This document shows, one piece after another, positions 15,571-24,537 of a stretch of DNA of 39,492 nt (position 1 is the first letter of the stretch; each line of letters opens with the position of its first letter). The DNA is from Marmoricola sp. GTDB lineage: Bacteria; Actinomycetota; Actinomycetes; Propionibacteriales; Nocardioidaceae. Where the stretch lies: contig NZ_JAOPXI010000087.1 in the NCBI RefSeq assembly GCF_025965215.1, positions 1 through 39,492 on the forward strand. The letters are read 5' to 3'. A program made the position numbers and the translations under genes. The notes below the pieces were generated by a model, which had not been told where the DNA came from, searched no databases, and saw only the letters and a program-made list of their open reading frames with translations.

Positions 15571-18357
15571 ATGATCCTCGCGTCGCTCCTCAACGCGCTG
15601 TCGCGCACTCGACCTCGAGCAAGCTCGGGCGCTCGATACGCTCCGCGGGTGGTCCCAGGGTCAGGCTCGCCGGACACCGGCGCGAGCAGCCGGCTGCCGC
15701 TCGGCCTGCTCGCGCTCGACGAGGCGCCGATCGAGGTACGCAGGATGGTTGAACACTCGTTCAGGGCAGCCCTGCACGAGTTCGGCACCGAACTCGTCTG
15801 CGAAGGTGAGGTCCCCGAGACCGTGCACGTCGTCGTAACTGGCTCGGCGCGTGCGACCGCACGGGGCCGTGACGGAAGCGAGAGCCAGGTCCGCGTCCTC
15901 GGCCCGGGTTCGCTGATCGCCCCCGAAGCCGCCACCGCGGAACGCTCCCCGGTCAGCGTTCGGGCCTCAGGTCCGCTGCAGACCCTGACGCTGCACGGTT
16001 CGGTGGCGGGAGCACTCACCGAGCTGTGGCCACCCAGCGCGGACCTGTTCCGCGACTCCGTGGTCACCCTCCCCCCGGCGCGGCACCGCAGAGCGACCCG
16101 CAGGTCACGGGCATTCGAGCCGGAAGCCGCCGCCCCGGCCGATCCAGTGAGCCCGCACTCGCCGAACCCGCCCGAGACCAGCCGGGCCGACGACTGGTCA
16201 TCCTTCCGGTCCCGGCACCGGCACAAGGTCCCGCAGGTCTTCGGTCTCGACCAGATGGACTGCGGCGCCGCGGCGCTGACCGCTGTCGCCCGCGCGTTCG
16301 GCCACCCGATCAGCATGGTCGCCGTCCGGGACGCTGTCTCGACGGCCGCGGACGGCACCAGCCTTCTCGGCCTGCATCGCGGCGCGGCGGCACTCGGGCT
16401 CGAGTCGGCGATGACCACCGTGTCCACGTCCCGGCTCGGCGAGCTGCCGTTGCCCGCGCTGTGTCACGTCGACGGCAACCACTGGGTGGTGCTGGACAAG
16501 GTCGGCCGGTCCGAGGTCCGGGTGATGGACCCGATGGGCAGCTCCGGGACGATGGCCAGGGCGACGTTCGAGCAGCGCTTCACCGGCTTCGCCCTGCTGG
16601 TGGCACCGACCGACGCCCTGTTCGAGACTCCGGTCGCCTCGTCGGGGGCCCGCTTCTTCCGGCCGTTCCTGCGGGCCGAGTGGCCGGCCATCACGATCGC
16701 CACCGTGTGCGGGATCGGCATCGCAGCGGCGACCCTCGCCGTACCGCTGTCCAGCCAGTGGGTGATCGAGAAGGTCATCCAGCCCAGGGACACAGCGTCC
16801 CTCATCCCGGTGGTGCTGGTCGTGCTCGGTGTCCTGGGTCTCTCCACCCTGCTCACCGTGCTCCAGCGCTACGTGATCACGCGCGCCGCGCTCCGGATCG
16901 ACCGGGCCAGCCTCGACCATGTCGCCGAGACCCTCCTCGCACTCCCGGTGACGTTCTTCGCTTCGCGGCGGACCGGCGACATCGAGCGTCGGCTCAACGG
17001 GCTCCGCGAGGTGCGCAGCTTCTTCCTCACGCGCGGCGTCGGAGCGTTCGTGGCCCTGTTCCAGGTGATCGGCGCATGGGTGATCATGACCCGTTGGGAC
17101 GCCCGCCTGCCGGCGGTCTATCTCGTGGTCATCCCGTTCTACCTCGTACTGATGTACTCCTCGAGGCGCCGGCTGCGTCCGGCCTTCCAGAGCCTCGAGG
17201 AGTCCTGGGGCCGCTACAAGTCACGCCAGATCGACGCGATCCGCGGGGTCGACACGGTCAAGGCCGCCGGGGCCGAAACCGAGTTGCAGCGCAAGCTGGC
17301 CGGCCAGTTCGACGACCTCGCCGACCGGCTGTTCAGCGCCGACTTCACGATCATGCTCTACGAGGGCGCGCTGTCCGTGCTCTCGCTCGTGCCGCTCGCC
17401 CTGGCGATCTCGTTCGGCGCGTACGAAGTCGTTCACGGGTCGATCCCGATCAGCGTGTTCGTCTCGTTCCTGTCCCTGGTGATGGTGACCAGCTCACCGC
17501 TGACCCAGCTGCTGTCGATGTGGGACGTGTTCCAGCAGGGACGCGTGCTCCTCGACCGGCTCGGTGAGTTCGTCGACCAGCAGCCCGAACAGGTCGAGCT
17601 CGACCGGCAGGTTCCCGGCAGGCTCGAGGGCGAGGTCCAGCTCGACCGGGTGTCCTTCCGGCATCCCGGGGCAGCCGACCGCCTGGACCTCGAGGAGATC
17701 TCGATCCAGGCGAGCCCGGGCGAGACAGTCGCGATCGTGGGGCGCTCCGGCGCCGGCAAGAGCACCCTGCTGATGCTCATCGCGGCCCTGCTCCAGCCCG
17801 AGTCGGGGACGATCAGCTGCGACGGCCTGGACCTCGCGAGCCTCGAGCTGCGCGCCTATCGCCGCCAGCTGGGTGTCGTTCTCCAGGACAGTCACCTCTT
17901 CGACGGCACCATCGCGGAGAACATCGCCTTCGGCGAGGACGAGGTGGACCTGGACCTGGTGGTCAGGGCCGCGCGCGCCGCGACCGCCGACGAGTTCGTA
18001 CGCCGGATGCCCCTGGGCTACCAGACCCGCGTCGGCGAGCGCGGAACAAGGCTCTCGGGAGGTGAACGCCAGCGGATCTGCGTTGCCCGGGCGCTGTACC
18101 GCGACCCGGCCGTGCTGCTGCTGGACGAGGCGACCAGCGCGCTGGACGCCGAGTCGGAGCAGGCGCTCCAGGACAGCCTGCGCGGAGCATTGGCCGACCG
18201 GACGGTCTTCGTGGTCGCGCACCGCCTGTCGACAGTGCGCGACGCCGATCAGATCGTGGTCCTTGAGGCCGGCAGGATCGTCGAACGCGGATCCCACGAG
18301 GACCTGCTCGCGCGCCAGGGCATCTATGCCGAGCTCACGTCCAACCAGGTGGGCTGA
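15571..18357 (+). CDS. cyclic-nucleotide-binding-like/C39 peptidase/ABC exporter fusion
   Basis: A 928-residue bacteriocin-type exporter that should cleave a leader after Gly-Gly and export the core peptide. Domains in order: cNMP-binding-like fold (about residues 50-165, ELVCEGEVPETVHVVVTGSARA), C39 peptidase with Cys231 (DQMDCGAAA), His304 (DGNHWVVL) and Asp320 (VMDPMG), a six-helix membrane domain (about 370-650), and an ABC ATPase with Walker A GRSGAGKST (Lys730), LSGGE signature, Walker B LLLDEA (Asp852) and H-loop His884. All catalytic residues are present. The architecture is like HetC and related cyanobacterial exporters. ATG 15571 follows the SurA-like stop by seven bases, but residues 10-30 look like read-through of a low-complexity intergenic sequence, so a later start is possible. 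Confidence 0.92.
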   Translation: MILASLLNALSRTRPRASSGARYAPRVVPGSGSPDTGASSRLPLGLLALDEAPIEVRRMVEHSFRAALHEFGTELVCEGEVPETVHVVVTGSARATARGRDGSESQVRVLGPGSLIAPEAATAERSPVSVRASGPLQTLTLHGSVAGALTELWPPSADLFRDSVVTLPPARHRRATRRSRAFEPEAAAPADPVSPHSPNPPETSRADDWSSFRSRHRHKVPQVFGLDQMDCGAAALTAVARAFGHPISMVAVRDAVSTAADGTSLLGLHRGAAALGLESAMTTVSTSRLGELPLPALCHVDGNHWVVLDKVGRSEVRVMDPMGSSGTMARATFEQRFTGFALLVAPTDALFETPVASSGARFFRPFLRAEWPAITIATVCGIGIAAATLAVPLSSQWVIEKVIQPRDTASLIPVVLVVLGVLGLSTLLTVLQRYVITRAALRIDRASLDHVAETLLALPVTFFASRRTGDIERRLNGLREVRSFFLTRGVGAFVALFQVIGAWVIMTRWDARLPAVYLVVIPFYLVLMYSSRRRLRPAFQSLEESWGRYKSRQIDAIRGVDTVKAAGAETELQRKLAGQFDDLADRLFSADFTIMLYEGALSVLSLVPLALAISFGAYEVVHGSIPISVFVSFLSLVMVTSSPLTQLLSMWDVFQQGRVLLDRLGEFVDQQPEQVELDRQVPGRLEGEVQLDRVSFRHPGAADRLDLEEISIQASPGETVAIVGRSGAGKSTLLMLIAALLQPESGTISCDGLDLASLELRAYRRQLGVVLQDSHLFDGTIAENIAFGEDEVDLDLVVRAARAATADEFVRRMPLGYQTRVGERGTRLSGGERQRICVARALYRDPAVLLLDEATSALDAESEQALQDSLRGALADRTVFVVAHRLSTVRDADQIVVLEAGRIVERGSHEDLLARQGIYAELTSNQVG

Positions 18358-19935
18358 TCAGCGGATGTCGACGGTCCGCACGAGCGACGCGGCCTCGACC
18401 CGGTGCGAACCGAGGTAGCTGACCGTCATCACACGCGGCCCGGCGTACAGCCAGTCCGGTGAGATCGTCGCCTGACCGTTGACCAGGGTGACCGTCTGCT
18501 GTCCACGGTGATCGGAGATCGTGACGACGCCGTTGACGACCCGGACACCGCCTGCCGTGACGATCACGGTGACGCTGCGGTGCGATCGCGAGACGATCCT
18601 GATCAACGCGTTCGACTTCACCGCCCGGATGGCAGCCAGGGTGCGCACGATCGGGGTGTAACCCGGCTTCGTGTAGGACACCTGGACGGACAGCATGTGG
18701 CCAGGGTCGGTCAACGAGGGCGTGTAGCTGCCGGTCGTCGCCCCGGTGATCGGGACACCGTCGAGCAGCCACTGGTAGCTGGTCCGGACCCCGGCGGGGC
18801 CCACGACCCCGGGGATGACCGAGTAGGCCACGCCGACGTGCGGAGTGCCGACCACGCGCGGCTCGGAGGTCAGGTCGAGCTTCTCCGGAGCCACCGGCAC
18901 CGAGGCGTCCGAGGTCGAGGTGGTCGTGGTGTACCCGTCACGGGTCGCCGTGGCGATCACGCGGACGACCTTGCCGAGGAGTGCGGGCCCGAGCTTGAGC
19001 GACGGGGTGGTGGCTCCCGGCACCGGCGTGCCGTTGGCGGTCCAGGCGTAGGTGATGGCCGTCGGCGCCGGGTTCCAGGTCGGGGTCGACGCGCTCAGGA
19101 CCCCGCCGACCTTGACGAAGCCGCTGAGCACCGGCGCGGCCAGGTCCGTCATGACGCCCGGAATCGTCCGCGTGGGCGCCGTGGCGGTGCTCGACCCCGT
19201 CCGGTAGCCGATCTTCGCCGCGGTCACCTTGACCGAGATCGCGTCACCGACCTCGGCCGGGGCCGGGGTGTAGGTGGTGGTGGTTGCCCCCGTGATCGCG
19301 ACTCCGTTCGCGAGCCACTGGTACTTGTACGTCGCGCCGGTTCGGTTCCAGGTGCCGGGCTTGATGGCGAGCGGCGCGTCGACCTGCGGCGTCCCGATCA
19401 CGGTCGGCGGCGCCGTCGGCGTGACCGACTCGTCCTCGAGGTGGATGAACCCGGTCGGCCAGCCGCCACCGCTGCGGACGATCTTGCGCCAGTCGAAGTC
19501 ACCGCCGTAGTGGTCCTCGCTGATGATGATCGTGTTGGCGTCGATGATCCGCTGCACGTAGGCGACATGGTTGCTGTCCCACCACGCGACCGATCCGACC
19601 AGGGGCGTCTGGTTGGTCCTGGACTTGAAGACCACTCCCCAGTAGCGCGCGTCGCCGCTGCTGGACCACGGCCGGGCCAGGGGCATCCCCGACTGGATCA
19701 TCCGATAGGCCATGTAGTTGGTGCAGTTGTGGCCGGAGTACATCCGCCACCACATCTTGTTGTAGTTGGTCGGGCCGTACCCGAAGCTGCTGTAGCCGGA
19801 CCTGGCGCAGCCGGTGAATCCCAGGCAGAGCAGCGAGGACGTCGCGCCCGCCGGAGGGGTCGGGACGAGCAGCGTCGCGAGCGCCCAGATCAGGGCAACC
19901 ACGAGCGCATGACGAGACCGACGACGGGTGTGCAC
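18358..19935 (-). CDS. secreted CHAP-domain peptidoglycan hydrolase with Ig-like repeats
   Basis: A 525-residue exported protein. A signal peptide (MHTRRRSRHALVVALIWALATL...PAGA, cleavage near residue 31) precedes a CHAP amidase/endopeptidase domain with Cys71 (GHNCTNY), His123 (SNHVAYV) and Glu140 (ISED). Residues about 180-440 hold three Ig-like repeats with YQWL/YAWTANG, GATT and YTP motifs, and a last beta domain follows (residues 445-525). Such enzymes cut peptide cross-links or the amide bond of peptidoglycan. GTG at 19935 lies inside a 16-bp palindrome. Its stop abuts that of the exporter (palindromic TGATCA at 18355-18360). Whether it serves the peptide system or is independent is unknown. 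Confidence 0.85.
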   Translation of the reverse strand: MHTRRRSRHALVVALIWALATLLVPTPPAGATSSLLCLGFTGCARSGYSSFGYGPTNYNKMWWRMYSGHNCTNYMAYRMIQSGMPLARPWSSSGDARYWGVVFKSRTNQTPLVGSVAWWDSNHVAYVQRIIDANTIIISEDHYGGDFDWRKIVRSGGGWPTGFIHLEDESVTPTAPPTVIGTPQVDAPLAIKPGTWNRTGATYKYQWLANGVAITGATTTTYTPAPAEVGDAISVKVTAAKIGYRTGSSTATAPTRTIPGVMTDLAAPVLSGFVKVGGVLSASTPTWNPAPTAITYAWTANGTPVPGATTPSLKLGPALLGKVVRVIATATRDGYTTTTSTSDASVPVAPEKLDLTSEPRVVGTPHVGVAYSVIPGVVGPAGVRTSYQWLLDGVPITGATTGSYTPSLTDPGHMLSVQVSYTKPGYTPIVRTLAAIRAVKSNALIRIVSRSHRSVTVIVTAGGVRVVNGVVTISDHRGQQTVTLVNGQATISPDWLYAGPRVMTVSYLGSHRVEAASLVRTVDIR

Positions 19936-19940
19936 ACCCG
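19925..19940. promoter_or_regulatory. 16-bp perfect palindrome over the CHAP gene start
   Basis: CGGGTGTGCACACCCG is its own reverse complement and covers the GTG start (19933-19935) of the CHAP gene. It could be an operator or an mRNA hairpin that hides the start codon. A weaker inverted repeat, TTACA-ACCG-TGTAA, lies at 20007-20020 in the same intergenic stretch, on the pepN side. Confidence 0.45.
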
Positions 19941-20079
19941 AACGCTAGAGCAACTTTCGTCACTCTGCCTACCATCTGCCCCAAACTACAACGGTGCGAC
20001 ACGCCGTTACAACCGTGTAATTCTGAATCGCTTCCTGCCGATATCAGATGCTTTCCGCCCGGGTGGCATGATGCCTCGC

Positions 20080-22635
20080 ATGCCAGGAACCAACCTCACT
20101 CGCGAAGAGGCGCAGACCCGCGCCCGGTTGCTCGACGTCGACTCGTACACCATCGAGATCGACCTCACGACCAGCGACAAGACCTTTGTCTCCACGACCA
20201 CGATCGCTTTCCGGTGCAGCGAACCGGGAGCCAGCACGTTCGCTGATCTCGTCGACGCCGAGATCAGCGCGATCACCCTGAACGGCGTGCCGCTCGACCC
20301 GGCGACGTCGTACGCCGACAGCCGGATCCAGCTCGACGGCCTGGCCGCCGACAACCTACTCGTGGTCAGTGCCGACTGCACCTACAGCCACAGCGGCGAA
20401 GGCCTGCACCGCTTCGTGGACCCCGCCGACGACCGGATCTACCTCTACAGCCAGTTCGAGGTCCCCGACGCCAGGCGGGTGTTCACCACCTTCGAGCAGC
20501 CCGACCTCAAGAGCGTCTTCACCTTCTCGGTCACAGCGCCCGAGCACTGGACTGTGGTCTCGAACGCACCGACGCCGGCCGCCGAGCCGATCGGCGAGGG
20601 CAAGGCGGTCTGGAACTTCCCGGCCACCAAGAAGATGTCGACCTACATCACCGCGCTGGTCGCCGGCGAGTACCACGAGGTCCAGGACGTCTACGAAGGC
20701 AAGTTCGGCACCATCCCGCTCGGCCACTACTGCCGCCAGTCGCTGGTGGAGTTCCTCGATCGCGACGAGATCGTCAAGATCACCAAGCAGGGCTTCGAGT
20801 TCTTCGAGGAGGCGTTCGACTTCCCCTACCCGTTCGAGAAGTACGACCAACTCTACGTCCCCGAGTACAACATGGGCGCGATGGAGAACGCCGGCTGCGT
20901 GACGCTGCGCGACGAGTACCTGCCCCGCAGCCGCCAGCCGCGCTCGTTCTACGAGTTCCGCTGCAGCGTGATCCTCCACGAGATGGCGCACATGTGGTTC
21001 GGCGACCTGGTCACGATGAAGTGGTGGGACGACCTCTGGCTCAACGAGTCCTTCGCCGAGTGGGCCTGCTACCACGCCGAGGCCGCGGCCACCGAGTTCA
21101 CCGACGCGTGGACCGGGTTCACCAACGCCCGCAAGCAGACCGGGTACCGCCAGGACCAGATGCCCAGCACCCACCCGATCGCGGCGGACAACTACGACCT
21201 GCACGCGGTCGAGGTCAACTTCGACATGATCACCTACGCCAAGGGCGCCTCGGTGCTCAAGCAGCTGGTCGCCTGGGTCGGCCTGGATCCCTTCCTGGCG
21301 GGGCTTCGCCAGTACTTCAAGGACCACGCGTACGGGAACTCCGAGTTCTCCGACCTGCTGGTGGCGCTGGAGAAGGCGTCGGGCCGCGAGCTCGAGGGCT
21401 GGGCCGCCGAGTGGTTGCAGACCGCTGGCGTGAACACCCTCACCCCGTCGTTCGAGCTGGACTCCGATGGCAACTACAGCTCGTTCTCGGTGCTCCAGAC
21501 TGCCGATCCGGGCTGGCCGACGTTGCGCCGCCACCGCCTCGGCATCGGCCTGTACGACGCGGTGCCGAACGAGGCGGGCGAGGCCGCCCTGGTGCGGCGG
21601 ACCGCCATCGAGGTCGACATCGACGGCGCCTCGACGGAGATCGTCGAGCTCGTCGGTCTGCGGCAGCCCGACCTGCTGCTGCTCAACGACGAGGACCTCG
21701 CCTACGCGAAGATCCGGCTGGACGAGCGCTCGCTGGCCACCGTGGTCAACGGCCTCGGCAGGCTCGGCGACTCGCTCCCCCGCGCCCTGTGCTGGGGTGC
21801 GGCCTGGGACATGACCCGCGATGCCGAGATGCGGGCGACCGACTTCGTGACCCTGGTGCTGGCCAACATCGGCCAGGAGACCGACGCCTGGGGCATCAGC
21901 CGGATCCCGGACTACGCCTCACAGGCGGTGAACTCGTTCTCCGCGCCGGGCAACCGCCCGGCACTCCAGGCAGCCTGGGAACGTGGGCTGCGGGACCTGC
22001 TCGAGCAGGCAGCTCCGAGCAGCGACCAGCAGCTCACCTTCGCGCGGACCTACGCAGGCGCTGCCCGCAGCGAGGCGGCGCTCGCCGACCTGGAGGCGAT
22101 GCTCGACGGAACACTGACCTTCGAGGGTCTGGCCATCGACCAGGACCTGCGCTGGACGCTGGTCACGGGCCTGGCCCGCCGGGGCCGGGCGGGAACCCGG
22201 ATCACCGACGAGCTCGCCGGCGACAACACCATCTCGGGCCAGGAGCACGCTGCCGCTGCCCGGGCCGCCCAGCCGGACGCCGAGGCCAAGGCCGAGGCCT
22301 GGGACGCGGCGATCGTCCGCAACGACACCCCGAACGAGACCCACCGCTCGATCGCGATGGCGTTCCAGGTCGGCGGCCAGGACGACCTCCTGACGCCGTA
22401 CGTGCCGAGGTACCTGGAGGCGGCCGAGACTGCCTGGGAGCACCTCGGTACGCACAAGGCAGCCACCGCACTGGCCTTCATGTTCCCGCGGCAGCTCGCG
22501 TCGGAGCAGCTGCTCGAGCAGGTCGACGCGTGGCTGGAGACGACCTCGGCCAACCCCGGTGCGGTCCGACTGGTCCGCGAGGGACGCGCCGACGTCGCGC
22601 GCTACCTTGCCGGACAGGCGAAGGACGCGAGTTAA
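20080..22635 (+). CDS. pepN: aminopeptidase N (M1 family)
   Basis: Zinc aminopeptidase that removes N-terminal residues from peptides in the cytoplasm. From ATG 20080 (MPGTNLTREEAQTRARLL) it has 851 residues, normal for actinobacterial PepN. The exopeptidase motif GAMEN is at residues 266-270 and the zinc site is H300-E301-x-x-H304 with the third ligand Glu323 (NESFAEW). The C-terminal half is the helical ERAP1-like domain. ATGs at 20068 and 20071 are alternatives; 20080 fits the family N-terminus best. The frame stays open far upstream, but that part is antisense to the CHAP gene. The TAA stop overlaps the convergent DUF5130 stop inside GTTAAC. Confidence 0.95.
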   Translation: MPGTNLTREEAQTRARLLDVDSYTIEIDLTTSDKTFVSTTTIAFRCSEPGASTFADLVDAEISAITLNGVPLDPATSYADSRIQLDGLAADNLLVVSADCTYSHSGEGLHRFVDPADDRIYLYSQFEVPDARRVFTTFEQPDLKSVFTFSVTAPEHWTVVSNAPTPAAEPIGEGKAVWNFPATKKMSTYITALVAGEYHEVQDVYEGKFGTIPLGHYCRQSLVEFLDRDEIVKITKQGFEFFEEAFDFPYPFEKYDQLYVPEYNMGAMENAGCVTLRDEYLPRSRQPRSFYEFRCSVILHEMAHMWFGDLVTMKWWDDLWLNESFAEWACYHAEAAATEFTDAWTGFTNARKQTGYRQDQMPSTHPIAADNYDLHAVEVNFDMITYAKGASVLKQLVAWVGLDPFLAGLRQYFKDHAYGNSEFSDLLVALEKASGRELEGWAAEWLQTAGVNTLTPSFELDSDGNYSSFSVLQTADPGWPTLRRHRLGIGLYDAVPNEAGEAALVRRTAIEVDIDGASTEIVELVGLRQPDLLLLNDEDLAYAKIRLDERSLATVVNGLGRLGDSLPRALCWGAAWDMTRDAEMRATDFVTLVLANIGQETDAWGISRIPDYASQAVNSFSAPGNRPALQAAWERGLRDLLEQAAPSSDQQLTFARTYAGAARSEAALADLEAMLDGTLTFEGLAIDQDLRWTLVTGLARRGRAGTRITDELAGDNTISGQEHAAAARAAQPDAEAKAEAWDAAIVRNDTPNETHRSIAMAFQVGGQDDLLTPYVPRYLEAAETAWEHLGTHKAATALAFMFPRQLASEQLLEQVDAWLETTSANPGAVRLVREGRADVARYLAGQAKDAS

Positions 22636-23015
22636 CTGGTGTGCAGGGTGGCGGGCTTCCGGGCAGCCCCCGCCAGCTGGCTCACGCCGCGGGTGATGCC
22701 CCCGACGAGGTCGCCTTCGGCGAAGGCGGACTCCATGGCGACCGCAGCGAGGCGGACCGAGTCATCGGGGAGGTCGCGCCGTACGACGGACCCGGTGACG
22801 ATCTCCAGCAGTCGGGCTGCCGGGTCGACGAAGATGAGGACGCTGCGCGACGGGGTGATCAGCGAGGCGTGGAGCCGCTGCGCAAAGGATGTGGCATCGT
22901 CCTCGGCCGCACCGACGTACACCGAGAACTCGTAGCGGCAGATCGTCTCCGCAGCCCGGATGGCGCGGTCGATCTCGTACCGCTGGTCGGCCGAGAAACC
23001 ATCACCACGTGCCAC
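22632..23015 (-). CDS. DUF5130 family protein
   Basis: A 127-residue soluble protein of the DUF5130 (TPM-like) family, found in actinobacteria and uncharacterised. Typical features are FSADQRYEIDRAIRAAE, FSVYVG, LHASLITPSRSVLIFVDPAARLLEIVTG and the C-terminal GDLVGGITRGVSQLA. GTG at 23015 is chosen because GGGGTGG lies about six bases upstream; it overlaps the end of the preceding membrane-protein gene by 14 bases, so the two are coupled. A longer frame to 23099 would only add residues antisense in style and is not needed. Confidence 0.82.
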   Translation of the reverse strand: MARGDGFSADQRYEIDRAIRAAETICRYEFSVYVGAAEDDATSFAQRLHASLITPSRSVLIFVDPAARLLEIVTGSVVRRDLPDDSVRLAAVAMESAFAEGDLVGGITRGVSQLAGAARKPATLHTS

Positions 23016-23397
23016 TGGTGCCACCCCGGTCGGTCTCGGCGGCCTCGATCTGCGCGGACGAGAGCTCGTCGGCTGCCCCGACACCCTTGCGAGGGCCACC
23101 GAACCACTCGGCCTCGGAGCGCCAGGACTGACCCGGCTCGTAGCCCTTGTCGCTGATCATCGACGGCAACGCGGCCAAGAGGGTGATCACGATGAACAGT
23201 CCCATCGGGATCAGGAACAGGACCACGAGGTACTGCAGTCCGGAGACGTGCGGCTGCTTGGCCCACGTCGACGGCGTGTCCGCGAAGGCCGCCACCGGGA
23301 CGCTGAGCAGCACGAAGGCTGCGACCGAGACTGCGAGGGCAGCGCGGCGGGCAACGGTACGGGCAGTCTTCGGTGCGGACACCTCACGAGTGATCAC
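23002..23397 (-). CDS. small membrane protein of unknown function
   Basis: A protein of about 131 residues with two hydrophobic stretches: a signal-like segment (ALAVSVAAFVLLSVPVAAFAD) and a membrane helix (YLVVLFLIPMGLFIVITLLAALP). It ends in a polar tail with SWRSEAEWFGGPRKG, which is conserved-looking, and ends in GGTSGTW. The mature N-terminus would be outside and the tail in the cytoplasm. GTG 23397 is preferred over the longer ATG frame because it begins just before the basic signal region; GTG 23382 is another option. Coupled to DUF5130, hence probably acting together. Confidence 0.72.
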   Translation of the reverse strand: MITREVSAPKTARTVARRAALAVSVAAFVLLSVPVAAFADTPSTWAKQPHVSGLQYLVVLFLIPMGLFIVITLLAALPSMISDKGYEPGQSWRSEAEWFGGPRKGVGAADELSSAQIEAAETDRGGTSGTW

Positions 23398-23513
23398 ACA
23401 CGAAGGATAGCCAAGTGGCGACCCGGGCATGCACGCCACCACCCGTGATCCTCGCTACGCCGGCACCGGAGCACGCTCCGTGCGGCTCCGCTCATTCGCG
23501 TAGCCTCCGTCCC

Positions 23514-24503
23514 ATGACTGCCCCGATGAGTCTGCTCTCGATGCCCCCCACCTGCATCCAGGACGGTGACAGGAGCTGGACCTGCGCCGCGGTGTTCGAC
23601 TGGACCCACAACGCCAACCTGGCGCACGCCGCGAGCTGGCTGATCGGAAAGCCGCTCTCGATCGTCTGGCTTCTGGTGATCGGCCTGGTGTCGCGCTGGT
23701 TGCTGCACAAGGTGATCGACCGGCTGGTCGCCCGCGCGAGCGACGGCGTCCTGCCGGCGAAGCTCGCCCGCGGACCGTTCGCAGACCCGGCCGGCAGCAC
23801 CACCGCGCACCGCCGGGTCCAGCGCGCCCTGACGATGGGCAGCCTGCTCAAGAGCATCGTGACCAGCGTCGTCTTCGTGATCGTGGGCTTCATGGCGATC
23901 GCCAAGCTCGGGTACAACATCGCACCGCTGATCGCGAGCGCCGGCATCATCGGCCTCGCCCTCGGCTTCGGCGCCCAGAGCCTGGTCAAGGACTTCCTCT
24001 CCGGCATCTTCATGATCTTCGAGGACCAGTACGGCGTCGGTGACTCGGTCAACCTCGGCGATGCCACCGGAACCGTCGAGGCAGTCAGCCTCCGGGTGAC
24101 GCGGGTGCGCGACGTCGACGGCACCGTGTGGTACGTCCGCAACGGCGAGATCGTCAGGGTCGGCAACCAGAGCCAGAACTGGTCGCGCTCGGTGCTCGAC
24201 ATCGCGGTGGGCTACAAGGAGGACATCACCCGGGTTCGCCGCCTGCTCAAGGAGGTCGCGCACGAGCTCGCCGGTGACGAGGACTACCGCGACCTGATCA
24301 TCGAGGAGCCGGAGGTCTGGGGCGTCCAGTCCCTCGGTCCGGACGCGGTCGTGGTCCGGGTGACGCTGAAGACGATGCCGCAGCAGCAGTGGATGGTCGC
24401 CCGCGAGATGCGCGAGCGCGTCAAGACCCGGTTCGACGCCGAGGGAATCGCGATGCCGATGCCGCAGCGCGTGACGTGGAGCGATCCCGCGGCACCCAGT
24501 TGA
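23514..24503 (+). CDS. MscS-family mechanosensitive ion channel
   Basis: A small-conductance mechanosensitive channel protein of 329 residues that would release solutes on osmotic downshock. It has an N-terminal periplasmic stretch with two Cys, three membrane helices (IVWLLVIGLVSRWLLHKVI; ILLKSIVTSVVFVIVGFMAIAKLG region; and the pore-lining helix SAGIIGLALGFGAQSLVKDFLSG), then the MscS beta domain with GDSVNLGDATGTVEAVSLRVTRVRDVDGTVWYVRNGEI and a C-terminal alpha/beta domain. ATG 23514 is chosen because upstream reading adds only Pro/Ala-rich non-homologous residues. Divergent from the small membrane protein gene. Confidence 0.92.
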   Translation: MTAPMSLLSMPPTCIQDGDRSWTCAAVFDWTHNANLAHAASWLIGKPLSIVWLLVIGLVSRWLLHKVIDRLVARASDGVLPAKLARGPFADPAGSTTAHRRVQRALTMGSLLKSIVTSVVFVIVGFMAIAKLGYNIAPLIASAGIIGLALGFGAQSLVKDFLSGIFMIFEDQYGVGDSVNLGDATGTVEAVSLRVTRVRDVDGTVWYVRNGEIVRVGNQSQNWSRSVLDIAVGYKEDITRVRRLLKEVAHELAGDEDYRDLIIEEPEVWGVQSLGPDAVVVRVTLKTMPQQQWMVAREMRERVKTRFDAEGIAMPMPQRVTWSDPAAPS

Positions 24504-24537
24504 CCGGTGCGCGACCACCGGTCGGCACAATGGCTGT

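Noticed and set aside
15601-15660. Inverted CGAGC/GCTCG repeat near the exporter start as an attachment site or mobile-element end
   Set aside because: It resembles the common short CTCGA-rich intergenic sequences of this kind of genome, there is no matching copy at the other side of the cassette and no integrase or transposase is present.
18508-20079. N-terminal extension of pepN to a 1375-residue protein
   Set aside because: The first 520 codons are antisense to the CHAP gene; PepN homology starts at MPGTNLTREEA.
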